Shown here in pieces: positions 6,683 through 13,339 of a stretch of DNA of 14,326 bases. Below the pieces are notes generated by a model. That model worked only from the letters and a program-made list of their open reading frames with translations, had not been told where the DNA came from and did no database searches. Origin of the DNA: an uncultured Arthrobacter sp. (GTDB taxonomy: Bacteria; Actinomycetota; Actinomycetes; Actinomycetales; Micrococcaceae); contig CALMVY010000306.1 of assembly GCA_937873245.1 (NCBI GenBank), forward strand, positions 1-14,326, read 5' to 3'. Both the position numbers and the translations under genes were made by a program. Numbering within the stretch: the stretch's first letter is position 1; every line of letters starts with the position of its first letter.

Positions 6683-7804
6683 TTAGTGCCCGGACGCGGC
6701 CAGATCGGCCAGCAGCTCCGCCTTGCGCTCCTCGCTCGCGAACGAGGAACGGATGGAATTTGCCGCCATCCGCACGCAGTCGAACTCGGACAGGCCGATC
6801 ACCGATTTCAGCTGCGCGAAATTGTCGTCCACATACCCGCCGAAATACGCCGGATCGTCCGAGTTCACGCTCACGTTCAGCCCGGCCGCGAGCATCGCCG
6901 GCAGCGGGTGCTCCTTCAGGGTGTCCACGGCCCGGAGCCGGACGTTGGACAGCGGGCACACGGTCAGCGGCATGAGCTCGTGCACCAGCCGCTCCACCAG
7001 TTCCGGGTCCTCCATGCAGCGGATGCCGTGGTCGATGCGCTCCACCTCCAAGAGGTCCAGCGCGTCGATGATGTACGACGGCGGGCCCTCCTCGCCGGCG
7101 TGCGCGATCCGGCGCAGCCCGGCGTCCTTGGCCCGGGCGAACAGCCGCTGGAACTTGGCCGGCGGGTTGCCCACCTCGGCCGAGTCGAGGCCGATGCCCG
7201 CGATCGGCGCGTCCATGGCCAGCAGCTGTTCCAGCACCTCCAGCGCGGAATCCTCGGACAGGTCACGCAGGAACGCCGCGATCAGCAGGGTGGAGATGCC
7301 GAACTCCTCGCGGGAGTTCGCCAGCACCGACGCCACGCCGTTCACGCAGGTCTCAAGGGCCACCCCGCGGGACACGTGCGCCTGGGGATCCAGCATGATC
7401 TCGGCATGCCGCACCCCGGCGAGCGCGGCCCGGGACAGGTACGCCCGGGTCATGTCCGCGAAGTCCTGCTCGGTGCGCAGCACGGCCATGTTGGCGTAGT
7501 ACAGGTCCAGGAACGACTGCAGGTCCGTGAACTCATAGCGGGAGCGCAACTCTTCCAGGTCCGCATAGGGCAGCCGGATGCCGTTGCGTTCCGCGAGGGC
7601 GAAGATCAGCTCAGGCTCCAGGGTTCCCTCGATGTGCAGGTGGAGTTCCGCGACAGGCAGCGGACCATGCACCTCCTCGGGGACCTCGGCGAATTCGGGA
7701 ACCTCGGGGGTGGCGGTTGCTGGGCTGTCCTGGGCTGTGCTGTCGTGGGCTGGGCTGTCGTGGGCCGCGCCCCCGGTGGCAGCGGCGCCGTCGTTAGTTT
7801 CCAT
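6683..7804 (-). CDS. Adenine deaminase (adenosine deaminase superfamily)
   Basis: This 373-residue zinc hydrolase is predicted to convert adenine to hypoxanthine for purine salvage in the cytoplasm. The metal and catalytic residues are in place: H55 and H57 in ELHLHIEGTLEPE, H235 and catalytic E238 in IAHAGEEG, H259 in RIDHG, and D316/D317 in VNSDDPAYFGGY. ELHLHIEGTLEPE, GLDSAEVGNPPAKF and SDDPAYFGGY match the adenine-acting branch (fungal Aah1 and Pseudomonas types) better than true adenosine deaminases, which usually have HLDG and TDDP. Residues 1-47 are an Ala/Asp/Ser/Pro-rich extension containing HDSPAHDSTAQDSPA. No ribosome site precedes the ATG; TATCCT lies six bases upstream, which suggests a leaderless mRNA. 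The gene is divergent from the UvrA-like gene. Substrate is inferred from motif similarity. Confidence 0.85.
   Translation of the reverse strand: METNDGAAATGGAAHDSPAHDSTAQDSPATATPEVPEFAEVPEEVHGPLPVAELHLHIEGTLEPELIFALAERNGIRLPYADLEELRSRYEFTDLQSFLDLYYANMAVLRTEQDFADMTRAYLSRAALAGVRHAEIMLDPQAHVSRGVALETCVNGVASVLANSREEFGISTLLIAAFLRDLSEDSALEVLEQLLAMDAPIAGIGLDSAEVGNPPAKFQRLFARAKDAGLRRIAHAGEEGPPSYIIDALDLLEVERIDHGIRCMEDPELVERLVHELMPLTVCPLSNVRLRAVDTLKEHPLPAMLAAGLNVSVNSDDPAYFGGYVDDNFAQLKSVIGLSEFDCVRMAANSIRSSFASEERKAELLADLAASGH
7721..7765. repeat. Short imperfect tandem repeat in the N-terminal extension of the deaminase
   Basis: Units of TGGGCTGTCC, TGGGCTGTGC, TGTCGTGGGC and TGGGCTGTCG follow one another on the plus strand. 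On the coding strand they encode the repetitive HDSPAHDSTAQDSPA segment. Such a tract can vary in length by slippage; it lies outside the catalytic fold. Confidence 0.6.
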
Positions 7805-7810
7805 TCGGTA

Positions 7811-7816
7811 AGGATA
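7811..7816 (-). promoter_or_regulatory. Putative leaderless -10 box of the adenine deaminase gene
   Basis: Read on the minus strand this is TATCCT, six bases before the ATG at 7804. A TANNNT box at that distance would place the transcription start on the A of the start codon. No ribosome site and no clear -35 are present. Confidence 0.5.
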
Positions 7817-7839
7817 TGCCCGCAGGCGGCCGACCCGGA

Positions 7840-7845
7840 TAGAGT
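7840..7845 (+). promoter_or_regulatory. Putative leaderless -10 box of the UvrA-like gene
   Basis: TAGAGT lies seven bases before the ATG at 7853, as expected for a leaderless actinobacterial transcript. No purine-rich ribosome site is visible and the -35 is weak. The opposing deaminase promoter overlaps this region, so the two genes may compete for polymerase. Confidence 0.5.
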
Positions 7846-7852
7846 CGATGGG

Positions 7853-10441
7853 ATGCACAGTGATCAGCATGCTTCCAATCCCGCCGGCCCGGCCATTCCA
7901 GGGCTGGAAACCAGCCACCCCACGGACGGCTTTGTCCGGGTGCGCGGCGCCCGGGAGAACAACCTGCGGAACGTGGATGTGGATGTACCCCGCGACGCGA
8001 TCGTCGCGTTCACCGGAGTCTCCGGCTCCGGCAAGTCCTCGCTGGCCTTCGGCACCATCTACGCCGAGGCCCAGCGCCGCTACTTCGAGTCCGTGGCGCC
8101 CTACGCCCGCCGGCTGATCCAGCACGGCCACAACCCCAAGGTGGAAATGATCACCGGGCTGCCGCCCGCCGTCGCGCTGCAACAGCGCCGCGGGACGCCG
8201 AGTTCGCGGTCCACCGTGGGCACGCTCACCACCCTGTCGAATTCGCTGCGCATGCTCTTCTCCCGCGCCGGCAGCTACCCCGACGGCGCCAGCCAGCTCG
8301 ACTCAGACGCGTTCTCGCCCAACACCGCCGCCGGCGCCTGCCCGGAGTGCCACGGCCTGGGCATCGCGCACACCGTCACCGAGTCCTCGCTGGTCCCGGA
8401 TGCCTCACTGAGCATCCGCGACGGCGCGATCGCCGCCTGGCCCGGCGCCTGGCAGGGCAAGAACCTGCGCGACATCCTCACCCACCTGGGCCACGACGTC
8501 GACACCCCCTGGCGGAAGCTGCCCAAAAAAGACCGCGACTGGATCCTCTTCACCGAGGAACAGCCCGTGGTGGAAGTGACCCCGCAGCGCGACCGGGTCG
8601 CCAAGCCGTACAAGGGCCGCTTCTGGAGCGCCAAAAGCTACGTGCTGCACACCCTCGCCGATTCCAAGAGCACCACCATGCGCGATCGGGTGCTGCGCTT
8701 CATGGAAACCGGCCCTTGCCCGGTCTGCGGCGGCAGCGGCCTGACCCCCGCCGCGCTTGCCGTGACGTTCGCCGGCCGCACCATCGCGGAGCTCAACGCC
8801 TTGCCCATGAGCGAACTGGCGGAGATTATCCGCCCCACCACCGAACTGGCAGCCGCGGGGACCGCCTCGCGCAAACAGCGCTCCGGCGAGGGCAACGAGG
8901 TGGCCGTCGCCATCACCCGGGACCTGCTCCAGCGGGTCACCGTGCTGCTGGACCTCGGCCTGGGCTACCTCGCGCTGGGCCGGTCCACCCCCACGCTCTC
9001 CCCCGGCGAGATGCAGCGGCTGCGGATCGCCACCCAGCTGCGCTCCGGCCTCTTCGGCGTGATCTACGTGCTGGACGAGCCCTCCGCCGGCCTGCACCCG
9101 GCCGACGCCGAGCCCCTCCTCGCGGTCCTGGACCAGCTCAAGTCCTCCGGCAATTCGGTGTTCGTGGTGGAGCACAACATGGACATCGTCCGCCACGCCG
9201 ACTGGCTGGTGGACGTCGGCCCGCGCGCCGGAGAAGGCGGCGGCGAGGTGCTCTACAGCGGCCCCGTCGCCGGACTCGCCGAGGTGGACGCGTCCGTGAC
9301 CCGGCCGTTCCTGTTCCCGAACGGGTCAGGTAAGGCGGACAAAGCCGCATCCACAGCCGGTACCCGGCGGGACGCTGCCGGTTGGCTGGAGCTGCGCGAC
9401 ATCAGCCGCCACAACCTGCGCGAACTCGACGCCGACTTCCCGCTCGGCGTGCTGACCGCGGTCACCGGCGTCTCCGGCTCCGGCAAGTCGACCCTGGTCA
9501 GCCAGGTCCTCGCCGAGGTGGTGGGCGCCCGGCTGCACCCGGACGCGGACGGCGCCGCGGCGAAAGCCGCAGATGACCTGGAAAGCCCCGACGCCGACTC
9601 CGCCGGCCAGCTCACCACCGGCCCTGTCAGCGTGGGCCCGGTCTCCGGGCTGGACCAGCTGGACCGCCTGGTCAAGGTGGACCAGAAGCCGATCGGCCGC
9701 ACCCCGCGCTCCAACCTCGCCACGTACACCGGACTGTTCGACGCCGTCCGCAAGGAATTCGCGGCCACGGACGAGGCCAAGGCCCGCGGTTTCGGCGCCG
9801 GCCGTTTCTCCTTCAACGTCGCGGGCGGCCGCTGCGAGATCTGCCAGGGCGAGGGCTTCGTCGCCGTGGAACTCTTGTTCCTGCCCGGCAGCTACGGCCC
9901 CTGCCCGGAATGCCACGGCTCGCGCTACAACCCCGAAACCCTCGAGGTCACCTACCGCGGCAAGAACGTCGCGGAGGTCCTCGGCATGACGGTCAATGCC
10001 GCCGCCGAGTTCCTGGAGGGGGTCCCCGCCGCCGCCCGCAGCCTGCAGACCCTCCGCGAGGTGGGCCTGGGCTACCTCCGGCTCGGCCAGCCCGCCACCG
10101 AACTCTCCGGCGGCGAAGCCCAGCGCATCAAGCTCGCCACGGAACTGCAGCGCGCCCAGCGCGGGCACTCGCTCTACCTGCTGGATGAGCCCACCACCGG
10201 CCTGCACCCGGCCGACGTCGAACTCCTCATGGCGCAGCTGCACCGGCTGGTGGACGCGGGCAACACGGTGATCGTGGTGGAACACGAGATGGACGTGGTG
10301 GCCGCAGCGGACTGGGTTATCGACCTGGGACCCGCCGGGGGCGACGCCGGCGGCAAGATCACCGCGGTGGGGACGCCGGCCGCCGTCGCGCGTTCCAAGA
10401 AAAGCCGGACCGCGCCGTACCTCGCCGCGGTCCTCGGCTGA
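7853..10441 (+). CDS. UvrA-like (UvrA2-type) excinuclease ABC ATPase lacking the UvrB-binding domain
   Basis: This 862-residue twin ABC ATPase belongs to the UvrA family. Walker A motifs TGVSGSGKS are at 54-62 and 538-546. The ABC signatures are LSPGEMQR (382-389, a Pro in place of the second Gly) and LSGGEAQR (751-758), with Walker B at VIYVLDEP (403-410) and LYLLDEP (774-780). Zinc-type cysteine pairs C163/C166 with C289/C292, and C661/C664 with C684/C687, match the UvrA zinc modules. Between LFSRAG (135-140) and GACPECHGLG (161-170) only about 20 residues remain where canonical UvrA carries the roughly 120-residue UvrB-binding domain, which is typical of UvrA2 paralogues. Known relatives act in damage tolerance or resistance to DNA-binding drugs. 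Residues 485-510 and 555-600 are Ala/Asp-rich linkers. The open frame continues upstream, but that part overlaps the deaminase gene and is noncoding. Confidence 0.9.
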   Translation: MHSDQHASNPAGPAIPGLETSHPTDGFVRVRGARENNLRNVDVDVPRDAIVAFTGVSGSGKSSLAFGTIYAEAQRRYFESVAPYARRLIQHGHNPKVEMITGLPPAVALQQRRGTPSSRSTVGTLTTLSNSLRMLFSRAGSYPDGASQLDSDAFSPNTAAGACPECHGLGIAHTVTESSLVPDASLSIRDGAIAAWPGAWQGKNLRDILTHLGHDVDTPWRKLPKKDRDWILFTEEQPVVEVTPQRDRVAKPYKGRFWSAKSYVLHTLADSKSTTMRDRVLRFMETGPCPVCGGSGLTPAALAVTFAGRTIAELNALPMSELAEIIRPTTELAAAGTASRKQRSGEGNEVAVAITRDLLQRVTVLLDLGLGYLALGRSTPTLSPGEMQRLRIATQLRSGLFGVIYVLDEPSAGLHPADAEPLLAVLDQLKSSGNSVFVVEHNMDIVRHADWLVDVGPRAGEGGGEVLYSGPVAGLAEVDASVTRPFLFPNGSGKADKAASTAGTRRDAAGWLELRDISRHNLRELDADFPLGVLTAVTGVSGSGKSTLVSQVLAEVVGARLHPDADGAAAKAADDLESPDADSAGQLTTGPVSVGPVSGLDQLDRLVKVDQKPIGRTPRSNLATYTGLFDAVRKEFAATDEAKARGFGAGRFSFNVAGGRCEICQGEGFVAVELLFLPGSYGPCPECHGSRYNPETLEVTYRGKNVAEVLGMTVNAAAEFLEGVPAAARSLQTLREVGLGYLRLGQPATELSGGEAQRIKLATELQRAQRGHSLYLLDEPTTGLHPADVELLMAQLHRLVDAGNTVIVVEHEMDVVAAADWVIDLGPAGGDAGGKITAVGTPAAVARSKKSRTAPYLAAVLG

Positions 10442-10512
10442 GGCGGGGTACGGGCGCGCAGGGAACGCAGAGGAAAGCTGCCGGATGATTTTACCCGGGA
10501 CGCCGCGGAAAA

Positions 10513-10528
10513 ATAACACCTTGATAAC
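10513..10528 (+). promoter_or_regulatory. Possible MtrA-type direct-repeat box upstream of rpf
   Basis: ATAAC occurs at 10513-10517 and again at 10524-10528, one helical turn apart (5-6-5 spacing). OmpR-class regulators bind such repeats, and MtrA sites in actinobacteria are GTAAC-like repeats with this spacing; rpf genes are known MtrA targets in mycobacteria and corynebacteria. Both repeats start with A rather than G, so the match is imperfect. The second repeat overlaps the -35. Confidence 0.35.
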
Positions 10529-10549
10529 GGCGGGACCCTGTCTTAGCCT
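10521..10549 (+). promoter_or_regulatory. Sigma-70-type promoter of the rpf gene
   Basis: TTGATA (10521-10526), a 17-bp spacer, and TAGCCT (10544-10549) give a good housekeeping promoter. Transcription would start near 10556, leaving a leader of about 155 nt before the rpf ATG. Confidence 0.6.
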
Positions 10550-10559
10550 TGGGTGCATG

Positions 10560-10656
10560 CCCGGACACCGGGTATTGAGTGCCCGGTGCTGCCACCACCA
10601 GATACTGCCCGACCGGTAGACACCGTAATGACCTCTATTGTCAGGGGCGGGCAGTA
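10560..10656 (+). promoter_or_regulatory. Structured leader of the rpf mRNA with alternative hairpins
   Basis: The segment at 10568-10572 (CCGGG) can pair upstream with CCCGG (10560-10564), while the larger CACCGGG (10566-10572) can pair downstream with CCCGGTG (10582-10588); these pairings exclude each other. A longer stem joins TACTGCCCG (10603-10611) to CGGGCAGTA (10648-10656), enclosing TGAC...GTCA (10629-10632 and 10640-10643). The motifs of the c-di-AMP (ydaO) riboswitch found before many actinobacterial rpf genes are not recognisable, so this may be a different regulatory leader or simply a stable 5' UTR. Confidence 0.45.
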
Positions 10657-10713
10657 GTGCGACAACGTCCGGGGACGGACCGAGCACCGGTGGCCCTCAG
10701 GAGCATCTGTCCC

Positions 10714-11406
10714 ATGAAAAAATCAACCTACAGCACTGCCGCGCGCCGCGGCGTCACTCTTGCGGCCGTCTCGATCGCTGGCGTCGCTTTGTCCGCCTCG
10801 GCCGCCAACGCGGCCGTCCCCGCAACAGCCCCCGCCTCCACCTGGGATTCCCTGGCCCAATGCGAAAGCGGCGGCAACTGGGGCATCAACACGGGCAACG
10901 GGTATGCGGGCGGGCTGCAGTTCAGCCCCAGCACGTGGGCCGCTTATGGCGGAACGGGGTCTGCGGCCAACGCCAGCCGTGAGCAGCAGATCGCCGTTGC
11001 CGAGAAGGTCCAGGCCGGCCAGGGTTGGGGAGCGTGGCCGGCTTGCGCCGCGAAACTGGGCCTGACCGGCGGCGCAATCGCTCCGCAAAGCACGCCGAAA
11101 TCGCTGGCGCCTGCTTCCGTTCCGGCGCCGGCCAAGGTGCCCGCCAAAACGACGGTCCCCAAGGCCGTCCCGAAGGCCGCCGCCAAGGCGGTGGCTCCGA
11201 AGGCCGCCGCCAAGGCACCGCGCCACAAGGCGGCTGTCGCCCTGAGCGGCCAGAGCTACACCATCCAGAGCGGAGACACCCTGAGCAAGGTTGCCGAGAA
11301 GCTCAACATCGCCGGCGGCTGGCAACTGCTGGCCGACGCCAACGCGGCCACCATCAGCAATCCTGATCTGGTGTTCCCGGGCCAGGTGCTGCAGCTGCCG
11401 GCCTAA
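10714..11406 (+). CDS. Secreted resuscitation-promoting factor (Rpf domain plus LysM)
   Basis: This 230-residue secreted protein is a muralytic transglycosylase-like factor that promotes exit from dormancy by cutting peptidoglycan. Residues 1-33 are a signal peptide: basic start, hydrophobic core VTLAAVSIAGVALSA, and AxA cleavage near ANA-AVP. The Rpf domain spans about 40-112 and contains TWDSLAQCESGGNW, with catalytic E51, and the conserved C50-C111 disulfide pair. Residues 120-178 are an Ala/Lys/Pro-rich linker suited to crossing the wall. Residues 180-229 are a LysM domain (SYTIQSGDTLSKVAEKLNI ... NPDLVFPGQVLQLP) that binds peptidoglycan. The ATG at 10714 has CAGGAG at 10698-10703; in-frame codons upstream lie in the structured leader and do not resemble a signal peptide. 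A promoter and possible MtrA box precede it. Confidence 0.93.
   Translation: MKKSTYSTAARRGVTLAAVSIAGVALSASAANAAVPATAPASTWDSLAQCESGGNWGINTGNGYAGGLQFSPSTWAAYGGTGSAANASREQQIAVAEKVQAGQGWGAWPACAAKLGLTGGAIAPQSTPKSLAPASVPAPAKVPAKTTVPKAVPKAAAKAVAPKAAAKAPRHKAAVALSGQSYTIQSGDTLSKVAEKLNIAGGWQLLADANAATISNPDLVFPGQVLQLPA
11170..11216 (+). repeat. 20-bp direct repeat in the Rpf linker
   Basis: The 20-base unit at 11170-11189 recurs exactly at 11197-11216, a 27-bp (nine-codon) period, and encodes PKAAAKAVA/PKAAAKAPR. It keeps the reading frame, so copy-number change would alter linker length only. Confidence 0.75.
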
Positions 11407-11409
11407 TCG

Positions 11410-11429
11410 GCCCGGCTGGTCAGCCGGGC
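11410..11429 (+). terminator. Hairpin directly after the rpf stop codon
   Basis: GCCCGGCT (11410-11417) and AGCCGGGC (11422-11429) form a perfect 8-bp stem with loop GGTC, three bases after the rpf stop codon. Further GGCCCGGTTGGTTA-like copies follow to about 11456, forming a small degenerate tandem array. There is no T-run, so it may act as mRNA 3'-end protection rather than as a terminator. Confidence 0.45.
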
Positions 11430-11482
11430 TGGTCGGCCCGGTTGGTTAGCCCGGCTGCCCTGCTCGCAGCAGGCGGTTAAAC

Positions 11483-11526
11483 CACGACGCCGGAGCGTTC
11501 CCTCAGGGGGACCCTCCGGCGTCGTG
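11483..11526. terminator. Long hairpin terminator between convergent genes
   Basis: Thirteen-base arms CACGACGCCGGAG (11483-11495) and CTCCGGCGTCGTG (11514-11526) are perfectly complementary. The 18-base centre adds an inner stem (GTTCCC with GGGGAC, one G-U pair). It lies between the stops of rpf (+) and the membrane protein (-) and probably ends both transcripts. T-runs are short: none on the plus strand, and TTT shortly past the hairpin on the minus strand. Confidence 0.8.
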
Positions 11527-11548
11527 CTGTGCGGCTATCCGTTAGAAC

Positions 11549-12145
11549 CTACGCGGCCAGCGGAATCTCCCGGACAATCTGTACTTTCCAGGCGGTGTCG
11601 TCGCTGGTGTCCAGCAGGGCCACGGTGCCCATGGCCAGGTGCAGGGCCACGCGCTTGGCGGCGAGCAGTTCGAGGTAGAGGTTCTCGTTCATGCGGGCCG
11701 GGGCGTCGATGACGTACTTCACGGCGTCGCGGACTTTGCGGTAGTTGTCGCTCTTCTCGCGGTGGAGGTGCAGTTCCAGCATCCGCCGCTGACGGATCTT
11801 CGGCTCATGGCGGTTCAGCCAGGACACCGCGGCGTGGACGGCCACCACAACGCCTAACGAGAAAACGTAAATCTCCCAGCCGCTGGAGAGCAGGAACAGG
11901 GGAAGGTTGGCGATCGCCACAACCGCGATGAACAACCGGAGTGCCAGCAGGCGCTGCATCGTCAGCGCCGCGGAGGCCAACGCCGTCCGAAAACCGTTCT
12001 GCTCCTTGCGGGCCGCCGCCGGATCGATGGTGAACTCTTCCAGGACCAGAATCCCGTTTGCTTCGGGACTCAACATTCGTCCGTACTTGGGCAGTTGCAG
12101 GGGCGCGGGCGGCGCCTCAGATGAAGTTTTTGGATTCTTCGACAT
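11549..12145 (-). CDS. Two-helix membrane protein of unknown function
   Basis: This 198-residue protein matches no family I recognise. The ATG (complement 12143-12145) has GGAGGA about eight bases upstream, a strong ribosome site. After a hydrophilic, Pro/Ser-rich N-terminus (1-30) come about 35 charged and helical residues, then two close hydrophobic segments at about 66-87 and 89-110 that form a membrane hairpin. The C-terminal region (111-198) is hydrophilic, with a basic helix NRHEPKIRQRRMLELHLHRE followed by KSDNYRKVRDAVKYVIDAP and a hydrophobic LLAAKRVALHLAMGTVALLDT. Both ends are probably cytoplasmic because of the positive residues after the second helix. It is monocistronic and lies between a terminator and its own promoter. 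No function is proposed. Confidence 0.75.
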   Translation of the reverse strand: MSKNPKTSSEAPPAPLQLPKYGRMLSPEANGILVLEEFTIDPAAARKEQNGFRTALASAALTMQRLLALRLFIAVVAIANLPLFLLSSGWEIYVFSLGVVVAVHAAVSWLNRHEPKIRQRRMLELHLHREKSDNYRKVRDAVKYVIDAPARMNENLYLELLAAKRVALHLAMGTVALLDTSDDTAWKVQIVREIPLAA

Positions 12146-12182
12146 TGGAGAGTCCTCCGTGCGCGCGGGGGTATTTTGTGCT

Positions 12183-12227
12183 AGTTTACGCGCCGATCGA
12201 GAGGACTGTCTGTCCCATTTCAAAATG
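12183..12227 (-). promoter_or_regulatory. Promoter and palindrome upstream of the two-helix membrane protein
   Basis: Read on the minus strand, TAAACT (12188-12183) is a good TANNNT -10; the start site would fall near 12176, about 30 nt before the ATG. The -35 is weak (CAGACA with an 18-bp spacer). CATTTCAAAATG (12216-12227), a 12-bp palindrome with a two-base centre, sits just upstream of that -35 and could bind a dimeric regulator. Confidence 0.45.
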
Positions 12228-12256
12228 TGAACACGCTCACCCGCGGCCGCCCGCAA

Positions 12257-12285
12257 TTGGTGCATTGGCTCCGTGGCCTCAAACT
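12257..12285 (+). promoter_or_regulatory. Possible leaderless promoter of the MSMEG_6728-family gene
   Basis: TTGGTG (12257-12262), a 17-bp spacer and CAAACT (12280-12285) place the start of transcription on or next to the ATG at 12292. The purine run GGAGAG directly touches the ATG, too close to be a working ribosome site, which favours a leaderless start. Confidence 0.4.
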
Positions 12286-12291
12286 GGAGAG

Positions 12292-13191
12292 ATGCAGACT
12301 TTTCTCCCCTTCCCCGATTTCCAGCAGAGCGCCGCGGCTTTGGACAGCGCACGGCTCGGCAAGCAGCGCGTTGAAGCCCTGCAGACCCTGCGTGCGCTGG
12401 TGATCCCGGAGTACGGCTGGCAGTCGCACCCGGCCATCCGGATGTGGATGGGGTACGTTCCCGCACTGACCCTCTACGGCCTGACCATGGTCGACGAGTG
12501 GACGGCCCGCGGCGGCGAGGACACCACCCGCGAGAAGATCATGGAATTCGCGCCCCAGGCCGCACACCCGGATTATGCCGCCAAGATCCCGATGCCGCCG
12601 TGGCTCGGCGCCCCCGAACTTCACCTCAGCCACCGCTCCCGGCTGATCGCCAAGGACCCGCGGTTCTACACGGAGCTGTTCCCTGACACGGACCCTGACC
12701 TGGAGTACGTCTGGCCCGAGCCCAAGCATGAGCTGGTGCCGGAGGATCCGTCCGGTGACCGCATGTGGGTGCTCCGCCTGCCGCTCGGTGACACCGGGCC
12801 GGAGAAGCTGGAGACCGTCAGCCTGCCGCCCGTGGGCAAGGCCAAAGCCGCCCCCGCCGACGACGACGAGTACCAGTTCGTGTACGCCGACTCCGGTTCC
12901 CGCCGGCCCAAGGTGCGCAAGCTCCCGCCGAAGCAGCTCGTCAAAAAGCCCACTCGCAAGCGCCAGAAGCAGGAAGATGCGTTCACCACGCTTCCCGGCA
13001 ACTCGACCATTGCCGTCCCGTTCGACGGCGGTGCGTCCTTCGCCGTCGGCAAGGTCCTGGGCCGTCCGATCACCGTGGAGGGCCGCTTCGCGCGCAACTT
13101 CAAGGTGGATGAGATCCTGAGCCGCTCGGACTTTGACTACCCGGCGCTGCTGCAGGATCCGCGCGTCTTCTTCCCGATCCCGGCCCGGTAA
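12292..13191 (+). CDS. MSMEG_6728-family protein with C-terminal extension
   Basis: The N-terminal half (about 1-145) belongs to the actinobacterial MSMEG_6728 family, which has been loosely linked to pyrimidine-dimer DNA glycosylases. The start MQTFLPFPDFQQSAAALDS, then RLGKQRVEALQTLRAL (21-36), HPAIRMWMGY (46-55) and LHLSHRSRLIAKDPRFY (110-126), are the recognisable blocks. Residues 180-228 are a charged linker with a strongly basic patch (KQLVKKPTRKRQKQ). Residues 232-299 look like a separate small domain (TLPGNSTIAVPFDGG ... ITVEGRFARNFKVDEILSRSDFDYPAL) that I do not recognise. The total of 299 residues is about twice the core domain. The ATG at 12292 matches the family N-terminus; upstream in-frame codons overlap the divergent promoter region. 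Enzymatic activity is not established by the sequence. Confidence 0.75.
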   Translation: MQTFLPFPDFQQSAAALDSARLGKQRVEALQTLRALVIPEYGWQSHPAIRMWMGYVPALTLYGLTMVDEWTARGGEDTTREKIMEFAPQAAHPDYAAKIPMPPWLGAPELHLSHRSRLIAKDPRFYTELFPDTDPDLEYVWPEPKHELVPEDPSGDRMWVLRLPLGDTGPEKLETVSLPPVGKAKAAPADDDEYQFVYADSGSRRPKVRKLPPKQLVKKPTRKRQKQEDAFTTLPGNSTIAVPFDGGASFAVGKVLGRPITVEGRFARNFKVDEILSRSDFDYPALLQDPRVFFPIPAR

Positions 13192-13197
13192 TCCGCT

Positions 13198-13213
13198 CCG
13201 TCGGGCCGGACGG
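13198..13213 (+). terminator. Weak hairpin after the MSMEG_6728-family gene
   Basis: CCGTC (13198-13202) and GACGG (13209-13213) form a 5-bp stem with a six-base loop, seven bases after the stop codon. No T-run follows, so it is only a weak terminator candidate. Confidence 0.3.
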
Positions 13214-13339
13214 TCGGTTAGATAGATGAATCGGCACCCGGCTTGACTGGGAAATCCCCCGTCGGCTGGATTAGGCTGGCTGCCGCACGTCTGCACCAAT
13301 TGCTGCAGCACGGCAGACCATCGCTAGTTGGGGGACAAC

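Noticed and set aside
6674..7852. Open frame extending the UvrA-like gene about 390 codons upstream
   Set aside because: It runs antisense to the deaminase gene and its product resembles no UvrA sequence; the family match begins just after the ATG at 7853.
9326..10687. 453-codon open frame on the minus strand
   Set aside because: It is antisense to the UvrA-like gene and the rpf promoter, with no recognisable domain.
10579..10713. GTG-started extension of Rpf
   Set aside because: It would hide the signal peptide and cross the structured leader; the ATG at 10714 has a ribosome site and a proper signal sequence.
10556..10713. c-di-AMP (ydaO) riboswitch before rpf
   Set aside because: Expected because many actinobacterial rpf genes have one, but its conserved GGGGUGAAU-like and other motifs are not recognisable here.
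12058..12291. Upstream extension of the MSMEG_6728-family protein
   Set aside because: It overlaps the divergent gene and its promoter, and the family N-terminus begins exactly at the ATG at 12292.
13243..13277. Promoter TTGACT ... TAGGCT upstream of the NERD gene
   Set aside because: The spacer is 23 bp, too long for a normal sigma-70 promoter.
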